The notes under the pieces are model-generated. The model was not told the origin of the DNA and made no database searches. It saw only the letters and a list, made by a program, of their open reading frames with translations. From positions 1 through 42,261 of the forward strand of contig SCUO01000029.1 of the NCBI GenBank assembly GCA_004297395.1: a stretch of 42,261 nt of DNA. The letters run 5' to 3'. How positions within the stretch are numbered: the first letter of the stretch is position 1; the number at the start of each line of letters is the position of its first letter. The position numbers were made by a program, and so were the translations under genes. This stretch comes from Chloroflexota bacterium. GTDB lineage: Bacteria; Chloroflexota; Limnocylindria; Limnocylindrales; CSP1-4. Below are positions 30,596 through 37,838 of the stretch, piece after piece.

Positions 30596-32872
30596 GTGGC
30601 GGGAACGACCGGGCACGGGCCTCGACCGGGTTCCCGGCGGGGACCGGGGAGCCGTCCTCCGACCGCAGTACCGGCACCGCCCGCGAATCCGGTCGAGCTC
30701 CTCGACTGGCCGATCGGGCGATCCGGGCTCCCGGGCGCCGTCGCCATCGCTCGACGCGGGCGACGCCTCGGGATCGACCGGGTCCGCGACCTGCTGTTCC
30801 ACTTCCCCCGCCGCTACGACGATCTCCGCGAGATGCGCCGGCTCGGCGAGCTCCACCTCGTCCCCGATGGCGAGGCGATCTCGGCCCGGGTCCGGGTCGC
30901 CGAGCTCCGGGTGGAGGCATCGTTCCGGCGACGGGTCCAGCGGACGATCGCCCGGCTGGAGGACTCGACCGGCTCGATCGAGGCGACCTGGTTCGGCCGC
31001 CGCTTCATCGAACGGCGGCTGAAGGCCGGCGATTCGATCGTCGTCAGCGGCAAGATCAAGCACTTCGGCCACCGCCGGACGCTCGACAACCCCGAGTTCC
31101 AGCCGGACGACGGCTCGGCCCTCCTGCACGCCGGCCGGATCGTGCCGATCTACCGGCTCACGGCCGGTGTCGCGGTCGCTTCGCTGCGACGGGCGGTGCG
31201 GGCCGCCCTCGATCGGACCGCGGCCGCCTACCCGGAGTACCTGCCGGCCGAGGTCCGCCGCAGCCTGTCGCTAGGGTCGATCGGCGAGACCCTCGAGGAG
31301 GCCCACTATCCGACCACGTTCGAACGCCGCGACGCGGCCCTGCGGCGGTTGGCGTTCGACGAGCTCCTGGCCCTCCAGCTGGGCATGGTCGGGCGGCGCC
31401 GGGCGAGGGTCGGGGAGCGGAGCCGGCCGGTGACGGTCGACGACGCCACCGAGGCCGCGATCCGGGACGCCGTCGTGGCCGGCCTGCGGCGCAAGGTCGG
31501 GCGCGACGTATCCCTGACACCGGACCAGGCGACGGCTGTCGCCGCGATCCGGGCAGACCTCGCCCGGCCGGTGCCCATGCTCCGGCTCCTCCAGGGGGAC
31601 GTCGGCTCGGGCAAGACCGCCGTCGCCGCCTGGGGATTGGCGGCCGCGGCACTGGCCGGTCGCCAGGCCGCGCTCCTCGCCCCGACCGACCTGCTCGCCC
31701 GGCAGCACCAGCGAACGCTGATCGAGCTCCTGGAGCCGCTCGGCATCGAGGTCGAGCTCCTGACCGGCTCGATGAAGGCGGCCGACGCCAACCGGACGCG
31801 CGAGCTCCTCGCCGGCGGGCTGGCCCGGGTGGTCGTGGGGACCCACGCGCTCATCTCGGAATCCGTTCGCCTTGCCGACCTCGCCCTGGCCGTCGTCGAC
31901 GAGCAGCACCGCTTCGGCGTCGAGCAGCGGGCCGCCCTCGAGGCGAAGGCCGGCGGCGGCGTCCCGCACGTCCTCCTGATGACCGCGACACCGATCCCAC
32001 GGACCCTTGGCCAGGTCCTTTACGCCGATCTCGACGTGACCGACCTTCGGACGCCGCCCGAGGGCCGGGTCGCGGTGCGGACCGGGATCCGCCACCCGAC
32101 GGACCTCGATGGCACCTGGCAGCGAGTACGCGACGAGGCCGCCCGGGGCGGACGGACGTTCGTGGTCGTGCCCCTCATCGTCCCGGCCGATTCCGGCGAC
32201 GAGGAGGCGATCGATCTCGGCTTCGATGCCCTCGATGACGCGGTCGTGGCATCGTCTGCCGTCGCCGCCGAGACCGAGGCGGTCCGGCTGGGCGAGCTCC
32301 TCGCGCCGCTGCGGGTGGGGCTCGTGCACGGCCGCCTCAGGCCGGCCGAGCGAGACGCGGAGATGGCCCGCTTCCGTGACGGCGAGCTCGACGTCCTCGT
32401 CGGGACGACCGTCGTCGAGGTAGGGGTCGACGTGCCCGAGGCGACGATGATGGTCATCGAGGGCGCCGATCGCTTCGGCCTCGCCCAGCTCCACCAGCTC
32501 CGCGGCAGGGTCGGCCGGGGACGCGAGGAGTCGTTCTGCGTCCTGGTCTCGGATTCAACCGACGAGACCGCCCAGGCCCGCCTTGCCGCGGTCCGCGACA
32601 TCCGCGACGGCTTCGAGCTGGCCGAGCGCGACTGGGAGCTGAGACGCGAGGGCAACGTCCTCGGCCTCGTCCAGAGCGGTTTGCCCGAGCTGCGCGTGGC
32701 GTCGCTGCAACGGGAGGGCCATCGGGAGCTCGCCGTCCGGGCCCGGGAGACGGCCGAGGCGATGCTCGACGAAGCCGGCGAGCTGCGGCCGGGTCACGAG
32801 GCGCTCCAAACGGAGCTCCGGTCGGGCTGGCTGGCCGGCGTGGCCCGGGCCGAATCGGGCGCGGCGACGTGA
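30596..32872 (+). CDS. recG: ATP-dependent DNA helicase RecG
   Basis: This 758-residue SF2 helicase reverses stalled forks and processes recombination junctions. The N-terminal wedge domain includes RVRDLLFHFPRRYDDL (about 62-77). The helicase core follows: LLQGDVGSGKTAVAAWGL with Walker A (about 330-345), APTDLLARQH, DEQHRFGVEQR (about 434-444), MTATPIPRTL, and the C-terminal half with VHGRLRPAERDAEM, GTTVVEVGVDVPEA and LHQLRGRVGRG. All motifs are intact and length is normal. The GTG at 30596 is 3 bases after the fakA-like stop. A disordered Pro/Arg-rich head of about 30 residues precedes the fold. The stop overlaps rsmD (GTGA). Confidence 0.96.
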   Translation: MAGTTGHGPRPGSRRGPGSRPPTAVPAPPANPVELLDWPIGRSGLPGAVAIARRGRRLGIDRVRDLLFHFPRRYDDLREMRRLGELHLVPDGEAISARVRVAELRVEASFRRRVQRTIARLEDSTGSIEATWFGRRFIERRLKAGDSIVVSGKIKHFGHRRTLDNPEFQPDDGSALLHAGRIVPIYRLTAGVAVASLRRAVRAALDRTAAAYPEYLPAEVRRSLSLGSIGETLEEAHYPTTFERRDAALRRLAFDELLALQLGMVGRRRARVGERSRPVTVDDATEAAIRDAVVAGLRRKVGRDVSLTPDQATAVAAIRADLARPVPMLRLLQGDVGSGKTAVAAWGLAAAALAGRQAALLAPTDLLARQHQRTLIELLEPLGIEVELLTGSMKAADANRTRELLAGGLARVVVGTHALISESVRLADLALAVVDEQHRFGVEQRAALEAKAGGGVPHVLLMTATPIPRTLGQVLYADLDVTDLRTPPEGRVAVRTGIRHPTDLDGTWQRVRDEAARGGRTFVVVPLIVPADSGDEEAIDLGFDALDDAVVASSAVAAETEAVRLGELLAPLRVGLVHGRLRPAERDAEMARFRDGELDVLVGTTVVEVGVDVPEATMMVIEGADRFGLAQLHQLRGRVGRGREESFCVLVSDSTDETAQARLAAVRDIRDGFELAERDWELRREGNVLGLVQSGLPELRVASLQREGHRELAVRARETAEAMLDEAGELRPGHEALQTELRSGWLAGVARAESGAAT

Positions 32873-33543
32873 GCGGGGCACGTCGCGGCGCGGGGGGCGG
32901 AGCCGGCACCGTCGAGGCCGGAGTGCGCGCCGCCTCCGGCAGGGGCGGGGGCGAGGCGGGACGCGTCATTGCCGGAACCGCGCGAGGGATCCGCCTCATG
33001 GCGCCGGGCGAGGGCACCCGGCCCATCGCCGACCGGGTGAAGCAGACGCTCTTCGCGATCCTCGAGCCCGATCTCCGCGACGCCGGCGCCCGCGTCCTCG
33101 ACCTCTTCGCCGGCAGCGGCGCCGGCGGGATCGAGGCCCTGTCACGGGGCGCGGCCGCGGCCGTCTTCGTGGAACGCGACGCCGGCGCGGTCGCGACGAT
33201 CCGGGCCAACCTCGCCCGGACGCACCTCACCGGATCCTCGGCGACGGTGGTCCAGGCCGAGGTCGTCCGCTGGCTCGCCGGTGCCTCGGGACCCGTCGCG
33301 GGTCCGTATCGCGTCGTCCTCGTGGACCCGCCGTACGACCGTCCGGAGCTGCTCGACCAGTCACTCGAACGGCTCGGGCGGGGCGACCTCCTGGGGCCCG
33401 GGTCGGTCGTCGTGGCCAAGCACTTCTGGAAGCACCGGCCGCCGGACCCGAGCGGGCTGCTACGATCGGTCCGGGAACGCCGCTTCGGCGAGACGGCCCT
33501 GACGTTCTACCGACGCCCCGCGTCGGACCAGGAGGAGTCGTGA
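32869..33543 (+). CDS. rsmD: 16S rRNA guanine-N2 methyltransferase RsmD
   Basis: This 224-residue SAM-dependent methyltransferase modifies G966 of 16S rRNA. The conserved start of the fold is RVIAGTARGIRLMAPG (about 36-51), followed by TRPIADRVKQTLFAI, the SAM loop DLFAGSGAGGIEALSRGA (about 83-100), and the catalytic DPPYD motif (about 157). The first 35 residues are a Gly/Ala/Arg-rich extension that the family lacks; the GTG at 32869 was kept because it overlaps recG (GTGA). The stop overlaps coaD (GTGA). RsmD-CoaD pairs are widely conserved. Confidence 0.9.
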   Translation: MSGARRGAGGGAGTVEAGVRAASGRGGGEAGRVIAGTARGIRLMAPGEGTRPIADRVKQTLFAILEPDLRDAGARVLDLFAGSGAGGIEALSRGAAAAVFVERDAGAVATIRANLARTHLTGSSATVVQAEVVRWLAGASGPVAGPYRVVLVDPPYDRPELLDQSLERLGRGDLLGPGSVVVAKHFWKHRPPDPSGLLRSVRERRFGETALTFYRRPASDQEES

Positions 33544-34037
33544 AGGTCGCGGTCTATCCCGGCTCGTTCGACCCGGTCACCAACGGCCATCTCGACATCG
33601 TCCGGCGGGCCCTGACCGTGTTCGATCGGGTCGTCGTGGCGGTCCTCCAGAACCCCCGCAAGGCGGCCCTCCTCGACGCCCCGACCCGCGTCCGAGTGCT
33701 CCGCGAGGCGCTCGATGGGGCGGGCCTGCCGGCGGGCCGGGCCGATGTCGCGACGTTCGACGGCCTGACCGTCGACGCGGTCCGGTCCCATGCTGCCGGC
33801 TCGATCGTGCGGGGCCTCCGGGCGATCTCCGACTTCGAGGTCGAGATGCAGCTGGCCCACAACAACCGGAAGCTGGCCCCGGACATCGATACGGTCTTCT
33901 TCATGACCGCCGTGGAGCATGGCTACGTCAGCTCGACCCTGGTGAAGGAGATCGCTTCCTTCGGTGGCGACGTCTCCGAGATGGTCCCGCCGGCCGCGGC
34001 CGAGGCCCTGCGGGCCGCGCTCGCCGGCCGCCGATGA
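33540..34037 (+). CDS. coaD: Pantetheine-phosphate adenylyltransferase
   Basis: This 165-residue enzyme makes dephospho-CoA from 4'-phosphopantetheine and ATP, the fourth step of CoA synthesis. The nucleotidyl-transferase motif YPGSFDPVTNGHLDIVRR (6-23) carries His17 of the (T/H)xGH motif. FDGLTVDAVRSHAAGSIVRG and ISDFEVEMQLAHNNRKL are typical, as is SSTLVKEIASFGGDVSEM. The GTG start overlaps the rsmD stop (GTGA), and GGAGG lies a few bases before it. CoA supplies the phosphopantetheine arm of the acyl carrier protein encoded at 37546. Confidence 0.96.
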   Translation: MKVAVYPGSFDPVTNGHLDIVRRALTVFDRVVVAVLQNPRKAALLDAPTRVRVLREALDGAGLPAGRADVATFDGLTVDAVRSHAAGSIVRGLRAISDFEVEMQLAHNNRKLAPDIDTVFFMTAVEHGYVSSTLVKEIASFGGDVSEMVPPAAAEALRAALAGRR

Positions 34038-34052
34038 TCCCGCGGCCCGTGC

Positions 34053-34058
34053 CATAAT
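34053..34058 (+). promoter_or_regulatory. -10 element before the DivIVA-like gene
   Basis: CATAAT lies 15 bases after the coaD stop. It predicts an RNA start near 34065 and a leader of about 30 nt that includes GGAGG at 34084-34088. Confidence 0.4.
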
Positions 34059-34083
34059 CCCGGGGACCACCCTCAGTCCCGCC

Positions 34084-34088
34084 GGAGG
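34084..34088 (+). promoter_or_regulatory. Ribosome binding site that fixes a CTG start
   Basis: GGAGG lies 8 bases before CTG at 34097. An in-frame TAA at 34055-34057 blocks any start further up, and no ATG, GTG or TTG lies in frame between it and 34097. The next in-frame start (GTG at 34154) has no such site and would remove 19 conserved residues. Confidence 0.6.
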
Positions 34089-34096
34089 ATCCTCGC

Positions 34097-34657
34097 CTGG
34101 ACATCATCTTCCTCCTCGAGCGGCTCGAATCCCTCATCGCGACCGGCCGGTCCGTGCCACTGACCCGCAACGTCGTCGTGGATCGTGACGCCGTCCTCGA
34201 CCTCGTCGACCAGCTGCGGGTGGCAATCCCCGAGGAGGTCCGAGCGGCCAAGCGGATCAACTCCGAGGGCGAGCGGATCATCGAGAAGGCGGACGAGGAG
34301 GCGACCCGGATCATCAGCCGGGCCCAGGAGCAGGCCGCCTTCCTGATCGGCGAGCGAGGCCTCCTGGAGCTGGCCGAGGAGGAGGGTCGCCGGATCATCG
34401 GCGAGGCCCAGGAAGCCGGCGACGAGGTCCGGGCCGGCGCCGACGAGTACGCCCTCCAGATCCTGGGAACGCTCGAGTCCGAGGTGGCCAGGGCCCTGGC
34501 CGGCATCCAGAAGGGGATGACCGTCCTCGATGACCGGAGGGCCGAGCTCGCCGAGGGCGAGGCCGCAGCGACCGACGACGAAGCCTACGAGGACGACGAC
34601 CCGGGCGAGCCGCTGGACGAAGAGGACGAGGACGCGCGGCACCCGGCCTACCGGTGA
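34097..34657 (+). CDS. DivIVA-like coiled-coil protein, probable CTG start
   Basis: This 186-residue protein, read from a CTG codon, begins MDIIFLLERLESLIATGRSV. It matches a small Chloroflexota family related to DivIVA or ATP-synthase subunit b-like coiled coils. After PLTRNVVVDRDAVLDLVDQL comes PEEVRAAKRINSEGERIIEK and a long charged helix (about 55-155) with heptad-like repeats such as EEATRIISRAQEQAAFLIG. The tail is strongly acidic (about 158-186, with runs of Asp and Glu). There is no signal or membrane segment. The cell role is unknown; DivIVA-like proteins mark poles or division sites. It overlaps yceD (GTGA), so the two are likely translated together. Confidence 0.7.
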   Translation: MDIIFLLERLESLIATGRSVPLTRNVVVDRDAVLDLVDQLRVAIPEEVRAAKRINSEGERIIEKADEEATRIISRAQEQAAFLIGERGLLELAEEEGRRIIGEAQEAGDEVRAGADEYALQILGTLESEVARALAGIQKGMTVLDDRRAELAEGEAAATDDEAYEDDDPGEPLDEEDEDARHPAYR

Positions 34658-35226
34658 CCTCGCGCGTGCGCGCGGCGACGAACCCGCTGACCTGGCCGCT
34701 GGCGGGCCTGCTCGGCCAGCCGCCGGGCACCCGACAGGCCTTCCCGATCTCGGGCGTCACGATCCCGCTCGATGACGACCTCCGCCTGACGTCGCCGATC
34801 GAGGGCCACCTCGGGGTGGCCCGGACGAACCGCGGGATCCTCGTCGAGGCACCGCTCCGGACGGCGATCGCGGGGACCTGCAGCCGATGCCTGCTCGACA
34901 TCGACATCCCCCTCGAGCTGGTCATCGCCGAGGAGGTCCTGCCGAGCATCGACATCGCCACGGGCCAGGCGGTCGACCGGACGGCCGAGCCCGACGCCGC
35001 CCGCCTCACCGACCACCACGAGCTCGAGCTCGAGCCACTCGTCCGCGAGGCCATCTCGCTGGCCGAGCCGATCGCGCCGCTGTGCCGACCCGACTGCCCC
35101 GGCCTGTGCCTCGTCTGCGGCGAGCGACTCGGACCCGGCCACCAACCCCATCCCGATGACGACATCGATCCGAGGCTGGCAGCCCTCCGGGCCTTCCGGG
35201 TCGACGACGAGGCGGAGAACGGGTAG
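34654..35226 (+). CDS. yceD: DUF177 (YceD) family protein
   Basis: This 190-residue protein has the DUF177 fold hallmarks: the GHLGVARTNRGILVEAPLRT region, CSRCL (about 75-79), and the C-terminal cysteine cluster CRPDCPGLCLVCG (about 147-159), where the usual motif is CxxxCxGLCxxCG. Such proteins are nearly always encoded just before rpmF, as here, and affect 23S rRNA levels in bacteria where they have been studied. The GTG at 34654 overlaps the DivIVA-like stop. The rpmF -10 element uses the bases of this gene's stop codon. Confidence 0.88.
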   Translation: MTSRVRAATNPLTWPLAGLLGQPPGTRQAFPISGVTIPLDDDLRLTSPIEGHLGVARTNRGILVEAPLRTAIAGTCSRCLLDIDIPLELVIAEEVLPSIDIATGQAVDRTAEPDAARLTDHHELELEPLVREAISLAEPIAPLCRPDCPGLCLVCGERLGPGHQPHPDDDIDPRLAALRAFRVDDEAENG

Positions 35227-35229
35227 ACT
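35224..35229 (+). promoter_or_regulatory. -10 element of rpmF, overlapping the yceD stop codon
   Basis: TAGACT begins with the TAG stop of yceD. It predicts an RNA start near 35236 and a long leader of about 125 nt before rpmF. The leader includes several GC-rich inverted segments, which might allow ribosomal-protein feedback, but I cannot name a known structure. Confidence 0.4.
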
Positions 35230-35360
35230 CCGCCCTCGGTCCCGCGCCCCCGCGCCCCGGGCCATCCGAGCCGACATCCTGATCCACGGTGCGCCCGGCG
35301 CGCCGTCTCGCCCGAACCGTCGCCCGACGGCGACGGTCTCGAAAGGAGCACTACGACACC

Positions 35361-35567
35361 ATGGGCGTGCCCAAGCGAAGGGTCTCCCACGCTCGCCAGG
35401 GCGACCGCCGCGCGCACCTCGCGCTGACCCTCCCGCAGCTCGAGGAATGTCCGCATTGCCACCAGCCGAAGCGGGCCCATCGCGCTTGCCCGACCTGCGG
35501 CTTCTACGGTGGCCGGCCGGTCCTCGAGATCAAGACCCCCAAGGACAACGAGCCGTCCGCGTCCTGA
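35361..35567 (+). CDS. rpmF: Ribosomal protein bL32
   Basis: This 68-residue 50S protein begins MGVPKRRVSHARQGDRRAHL and has the zinc-binding pairs CPHC and CPTC in the order usual for bL32. GAAAGGAGC before the ATG at 35361 is a good ribosome binding site. An upstream start in the same frame would extend the protein without family support. The plsX ATG lies 4 bases after the stop. Confidence 0.95.
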   Translation: MGVPKRRVSHARQGDRRAHLALTLPQLEECPHCHQPKRAHRACPTCGFYGGRPVLEIKTPKDNEPSAS

Positions 35568-35571
35568 CGCC

Positions 35572-36702
35572 ATGAGCGACGACGCCACCGCCGCCGGCCA
35601 CCCTGCCGGCGCTGCCGGAGCCGGCGTCCGCATCGCGGTCGACGCGATGGGTGGAGACCACGGGCCGGTAGAGGTCGTGCCGGGCGCCCTCGATCACGCC
35701 CGAGCCCACCCCGAGGACCACGTCCTCCTGGTCGGCGCCGAGGCGGCCATCCGGGCCGTTGCGGGCGAGCTTCCGCCGAACGTATCGATCGTGCCGGCCA
35801 GCCAGGTCATCGAGATGCACGAGCACCCGGCCCTGGCGCTGCGCGAGAAGAGGGACGCCTCGATCCTCGTCGCCAGCGACCTCGTCCGGCGGGGCGAGGC
35901 GGATGCGGTCATCACCGCCGGCCACACCGGCGCGGCGATGGCGGCCGCGATCCTCCGGATCGGGCGCCTGCCCGGCGTCGACCGGCCGGCCCTCGCCGTC
36001 CAGATGATCCGGAGCGGGGCGCCGTTCGTCCTCCTCGACATCGGCGCCAACCCCGATTCGACGGCCGAGAACCTGGCCCAGTACGCCCGGATGGGGGCGA
36101 TCTTCGCGGACCGCGTGCTGGGCATTCCGGACCCGCGGGTCGCGCTGCTCTCGATCGGCGAGGAGAAGGGCAAGGGCGACCTCCGGATCCAGCGGGCCAC
36201 GGAGCTGCTGGACGTCTCGGGGCTGCACTTCGTCGGCAACGTCGAGGGCAAGGACGTCACCGGCAACCTGGCCGACGTCGTGGTCACCGACGCGGTCACC
36301 GGCAACGTGATGATCAAGTTTTTCGAGGGCCTCTCGACCTTCATCTTCGATCTCTTCCGGGACGAGTTTCGGGGCTCGCTGCGGGGTCGCCTGGCGTACC
36401 TGCTGCTGCGGCCCGGGATCGCCCGGATCCGCGATGTCTTCGATTACGAGAAGGCCGGCGGCTCGCCGCTCCTGGGGGTCCGCGGGTCGGTGATCATCAC
36501 CCACGGCCGGGCAAAACGGCGCATGATCGGCTTCGGCTGCGGCGTCGCCGCGGCGACGGCCCGGACCGGCGTCCCGGCGCTCATCGCGGAGGCCCTCCGC
36601 GAGGACGCCGCCCGGCTGGACGCTGCGCGCCTCGGCGCGGCCGATGTCGGTGCCGAGCGGAGCGCCGAGGAGGCGATCCTGGATCCGGAGGACGCACCAT
36701 GA
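35572..36702 (+). CDS. plsX: Phosphate acyltransferase PlsX
   Basis: This 376-residue enzyme converts acyl-ACP to acyl-phosphate, the entry to phospholipid synthesis. Its hallmark AVDAMGGDHGP (22-32) is intact, followed by ITAGHTGAAMAAAIL, VLLDIGANPDSTAENLAQYA and LLSIGEEKGKGD. The late region FGCGVAAATARTG also fits. The last 30 residues are an acidic, Ala/Asp-rich extension. The ATG at 35572 follows rpmF by 4 bases; the stop overlaps the second asp23 gene (ATGA). In many bacteria this gene lies between rpmF and fabD/acpP. Confidence 0.95.
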   Translation: MSDDATAAGHPAGAAGAGVRIAVDAMGGDHGPVEVVPGALDHARAHPEDHVLLVGAEAAIRAVAGELPPNVSIVPASQVIEMHEHPALALREKRDASILVASDLVRRGEADAVITAGHTGAAMAAAILRIGRLPGVDRPALAVQMIRSGAPFVLLDIGANPDSTAENLAQYARMGAIFADRVLGIPDPRVALLSIGEEKGKGDLRIQRATELLDVSGLHFVGNVEGKDVTGNLADVVVTDAVTGNVMIKFFEGLSTFIFDLFRDEFRGSLRGRLAYLLLRPGIARIRDVFDYEKAGGSPLLGVRGSVIITHGRAKRRMIGFGCGVAAATARTGVPALIAEALREDAARLDAARLGAADVGAERSAEEAILDPEDAP

Positions 36703-37013
36703 GCGGACCGGCCCTGTCGATCGGCCGGGGCGTGATCGTCGACATGATCCGCCTCGCCGCCTTCGAGGTGCCTGGCGTCATGCGGGTGGCCCGCGGCGGG
36801 CCGGCCTGGCGGGCAGTCTTCCGGGGTGCACCGGTAGCGGTTCGGGTTCGGGGCGAGCAGGTGGAGGTCCGCCTCTGGGTCGTCGCCCGGCCGGGCGCCG
36901 ACGTCAGCGCCGTGGCCCGCCAGGTGCGAGCGGCGGTGGCCGGTGCGGTCGAGCGGCTCCTGGGCCTCCATCTCGGCTCCGTGACCGTCGTCGTCGATGG
37001 CATCGGCAGCTGA
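36699..37013 (+). CDS. Second Asp23/Gls24-family protein
   Basis: This 104-residue protein is a bare Asp23 domain: SIGRGVIVDMIRLAAFEVPGVM (7-28), then EQVEVRLWVVARPGADVSAVARQVRAAVAGAVE (about 53-85) and LHLGSVTVVVDGI at the end. It shares the fold and the ending with the copy at 28368, but is shorter and has no disordered tail. Position between plsX and nusB is typical for the Asp23 gene in Firmicutes and Chloroflexota clusters. The ATG overlaps the plsX stop. Function is unknown. Confidence 0.82.
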   Translation: MSGPALSIGRGVIVDMIRLAAFEVPGVMRVARGGPAWRAVFRGAPVAVRVRGEQVEVRLWVVARPGADVSAVARQVRAAVAGAVERLLGLHLGSVTVVVDGIGS

Positions 37014-37025
37014 ATCCGCGGACCG

Positions 37026-37511
37026 ATGGCTCGCAGGGGCGTCGCCTCGGTCCTCGGAGAGCGAGTGATGGTTCGACGGGAAGGTTGCCAAGCCACGGAT
37101 AGGCATCGATCTCGTCGAGCCGCCCGACGGGCGGCCCTTGGCGCGGTGTTCGAGGCCGACTTCGGCCAGCACACCGCGATGGCCGTTCTCGAGCGCCAGC
37201 TGGCCGAGACCGAGGCGGATCCGACGACCGCCGAGCTGGCCCGCGAGCTCGTCTCGCAGGTCGTCGCCCATCGGGACACGATCGATGCCCGAATCGAGCT
37301 CAGCGCACCCCAGTATCCGGTCACCCAGCTGGCCCGGATGGACCGCGCGCTGCTCCGTTGCGCGATCGGCGAGGTGCTACACTCCCCGACGCCGGCCCGG
37401 GTGGCGATCGCCGAGTGGGTCGAACTCGCCAGGACGTACAGCGGAGACCCGATGCGCCGTCTGATGAACGGCGTGCTTGGACGGATCGCACGAGACACCA
37501 GCGGCGCTTGA
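37026..37511 (+). CDS. nusB: Transcription antitermination factor NusB
   Basis: This 161-residue all-helical protein binds NusE (S10) and boxA RNA in rRNA antitermination. The fold begins with [20 protein letters not shown] (about 27-46), fitting the (R)xxAxxxLYExD pattern, followed by [20 protein letters not shown]. The end carries [21 protein letters not shown]-like sequence ([19 protein letters not shown]). Two starts are possible: the ATG at 37026 and an ATG at 37068; the first adds 14 residues. It is 12 bases after the second asp23 gene. Confidence 0.88.
   Translation: MARRGVASVLGERVMVRREGCQATDRHRSRRAARRAALGAVFEADFGQHTAMAVLERQLAETEADPTTAELARELVSQVVAHRDTIDARIELSAPQYPVTQLARMDRALLRCAIGEVLHSPTPARVAIAEWVELARTYSGDPMRRLMNGVLGRIARDTSGA
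37378..37383 (+). promoter_or_regulatory. Candidate internal -10 for acpP-rnc-smc
   Basis: TACACT followed by CCCC lies inside nusB and resembles the TA(T/G)ACTC elements of ilvE, def and rpmF. It would give acpP a leader of about 155 nt. It may be chance within coding sequence. Confidence 0.25.
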
Positions 37512-37545
37512 GCCGCCGGCACCCGAAACCCCGAGGAGAGAGTCA

Positions 37546-37782
37546 GTGGCCACGACCTACGAGCGACTCAAGAAGATCGTCGTCGAGCAGCTCGGCGTCG
37601 ACGAGGATGAGGTCAAGCCGGAAGCCTCGTTCGTCGACGACCTGAACGCCGACTCGCTCGACCTCGTCGAGCTGATCATGAGCCTCGAGGAGGAGTTCGG
37701 GACCGAGATCTCGGACGAGGACGCCGAGAAGATCCGGACGGTCCAGGACGCGGCCGACTACATCGACGAGCGGACGTCCTGA
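37546..37782 (+). CDS. acpP: Acyl carrier protein
   Basis: This 78-residue acidic protein carries growing acyl chains in fatty-acid synthesis. The phosphopantetheine site is Ser37 in [20 protein letters not shown], and the rest ([20 protein letters not shown]) is typical. The GTG at 37546 has a GAGGAGAGAG ribosome binding site. No fabD, fabG or fabF lies beside it, which is unusual since acpP normally sits with them. It is followed by rnc, as in many bacteria. Confidence 0.96.
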   Translation: MATTYERLKKIVVEQLGVDEDEVKPEASFVDDLNADSLDLVELIMSLEEEFGTEISDEDAEKIRTVQDAADYIDERTS

Positions 37783-37838
37783 GGGCGACCTCTTCGGAGC
37801 CCCAGGCATCGATCCCCGGGCCGCCCAACGGCCGGACC

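Noticed and set aside
33461-33466. Internal promoter TACGAT inside rsmD for coaD
   Set aside because: It fits a -10 pattern but lies in coding sequence, with coaD already coupled to rsmD by a GTGA overlap.
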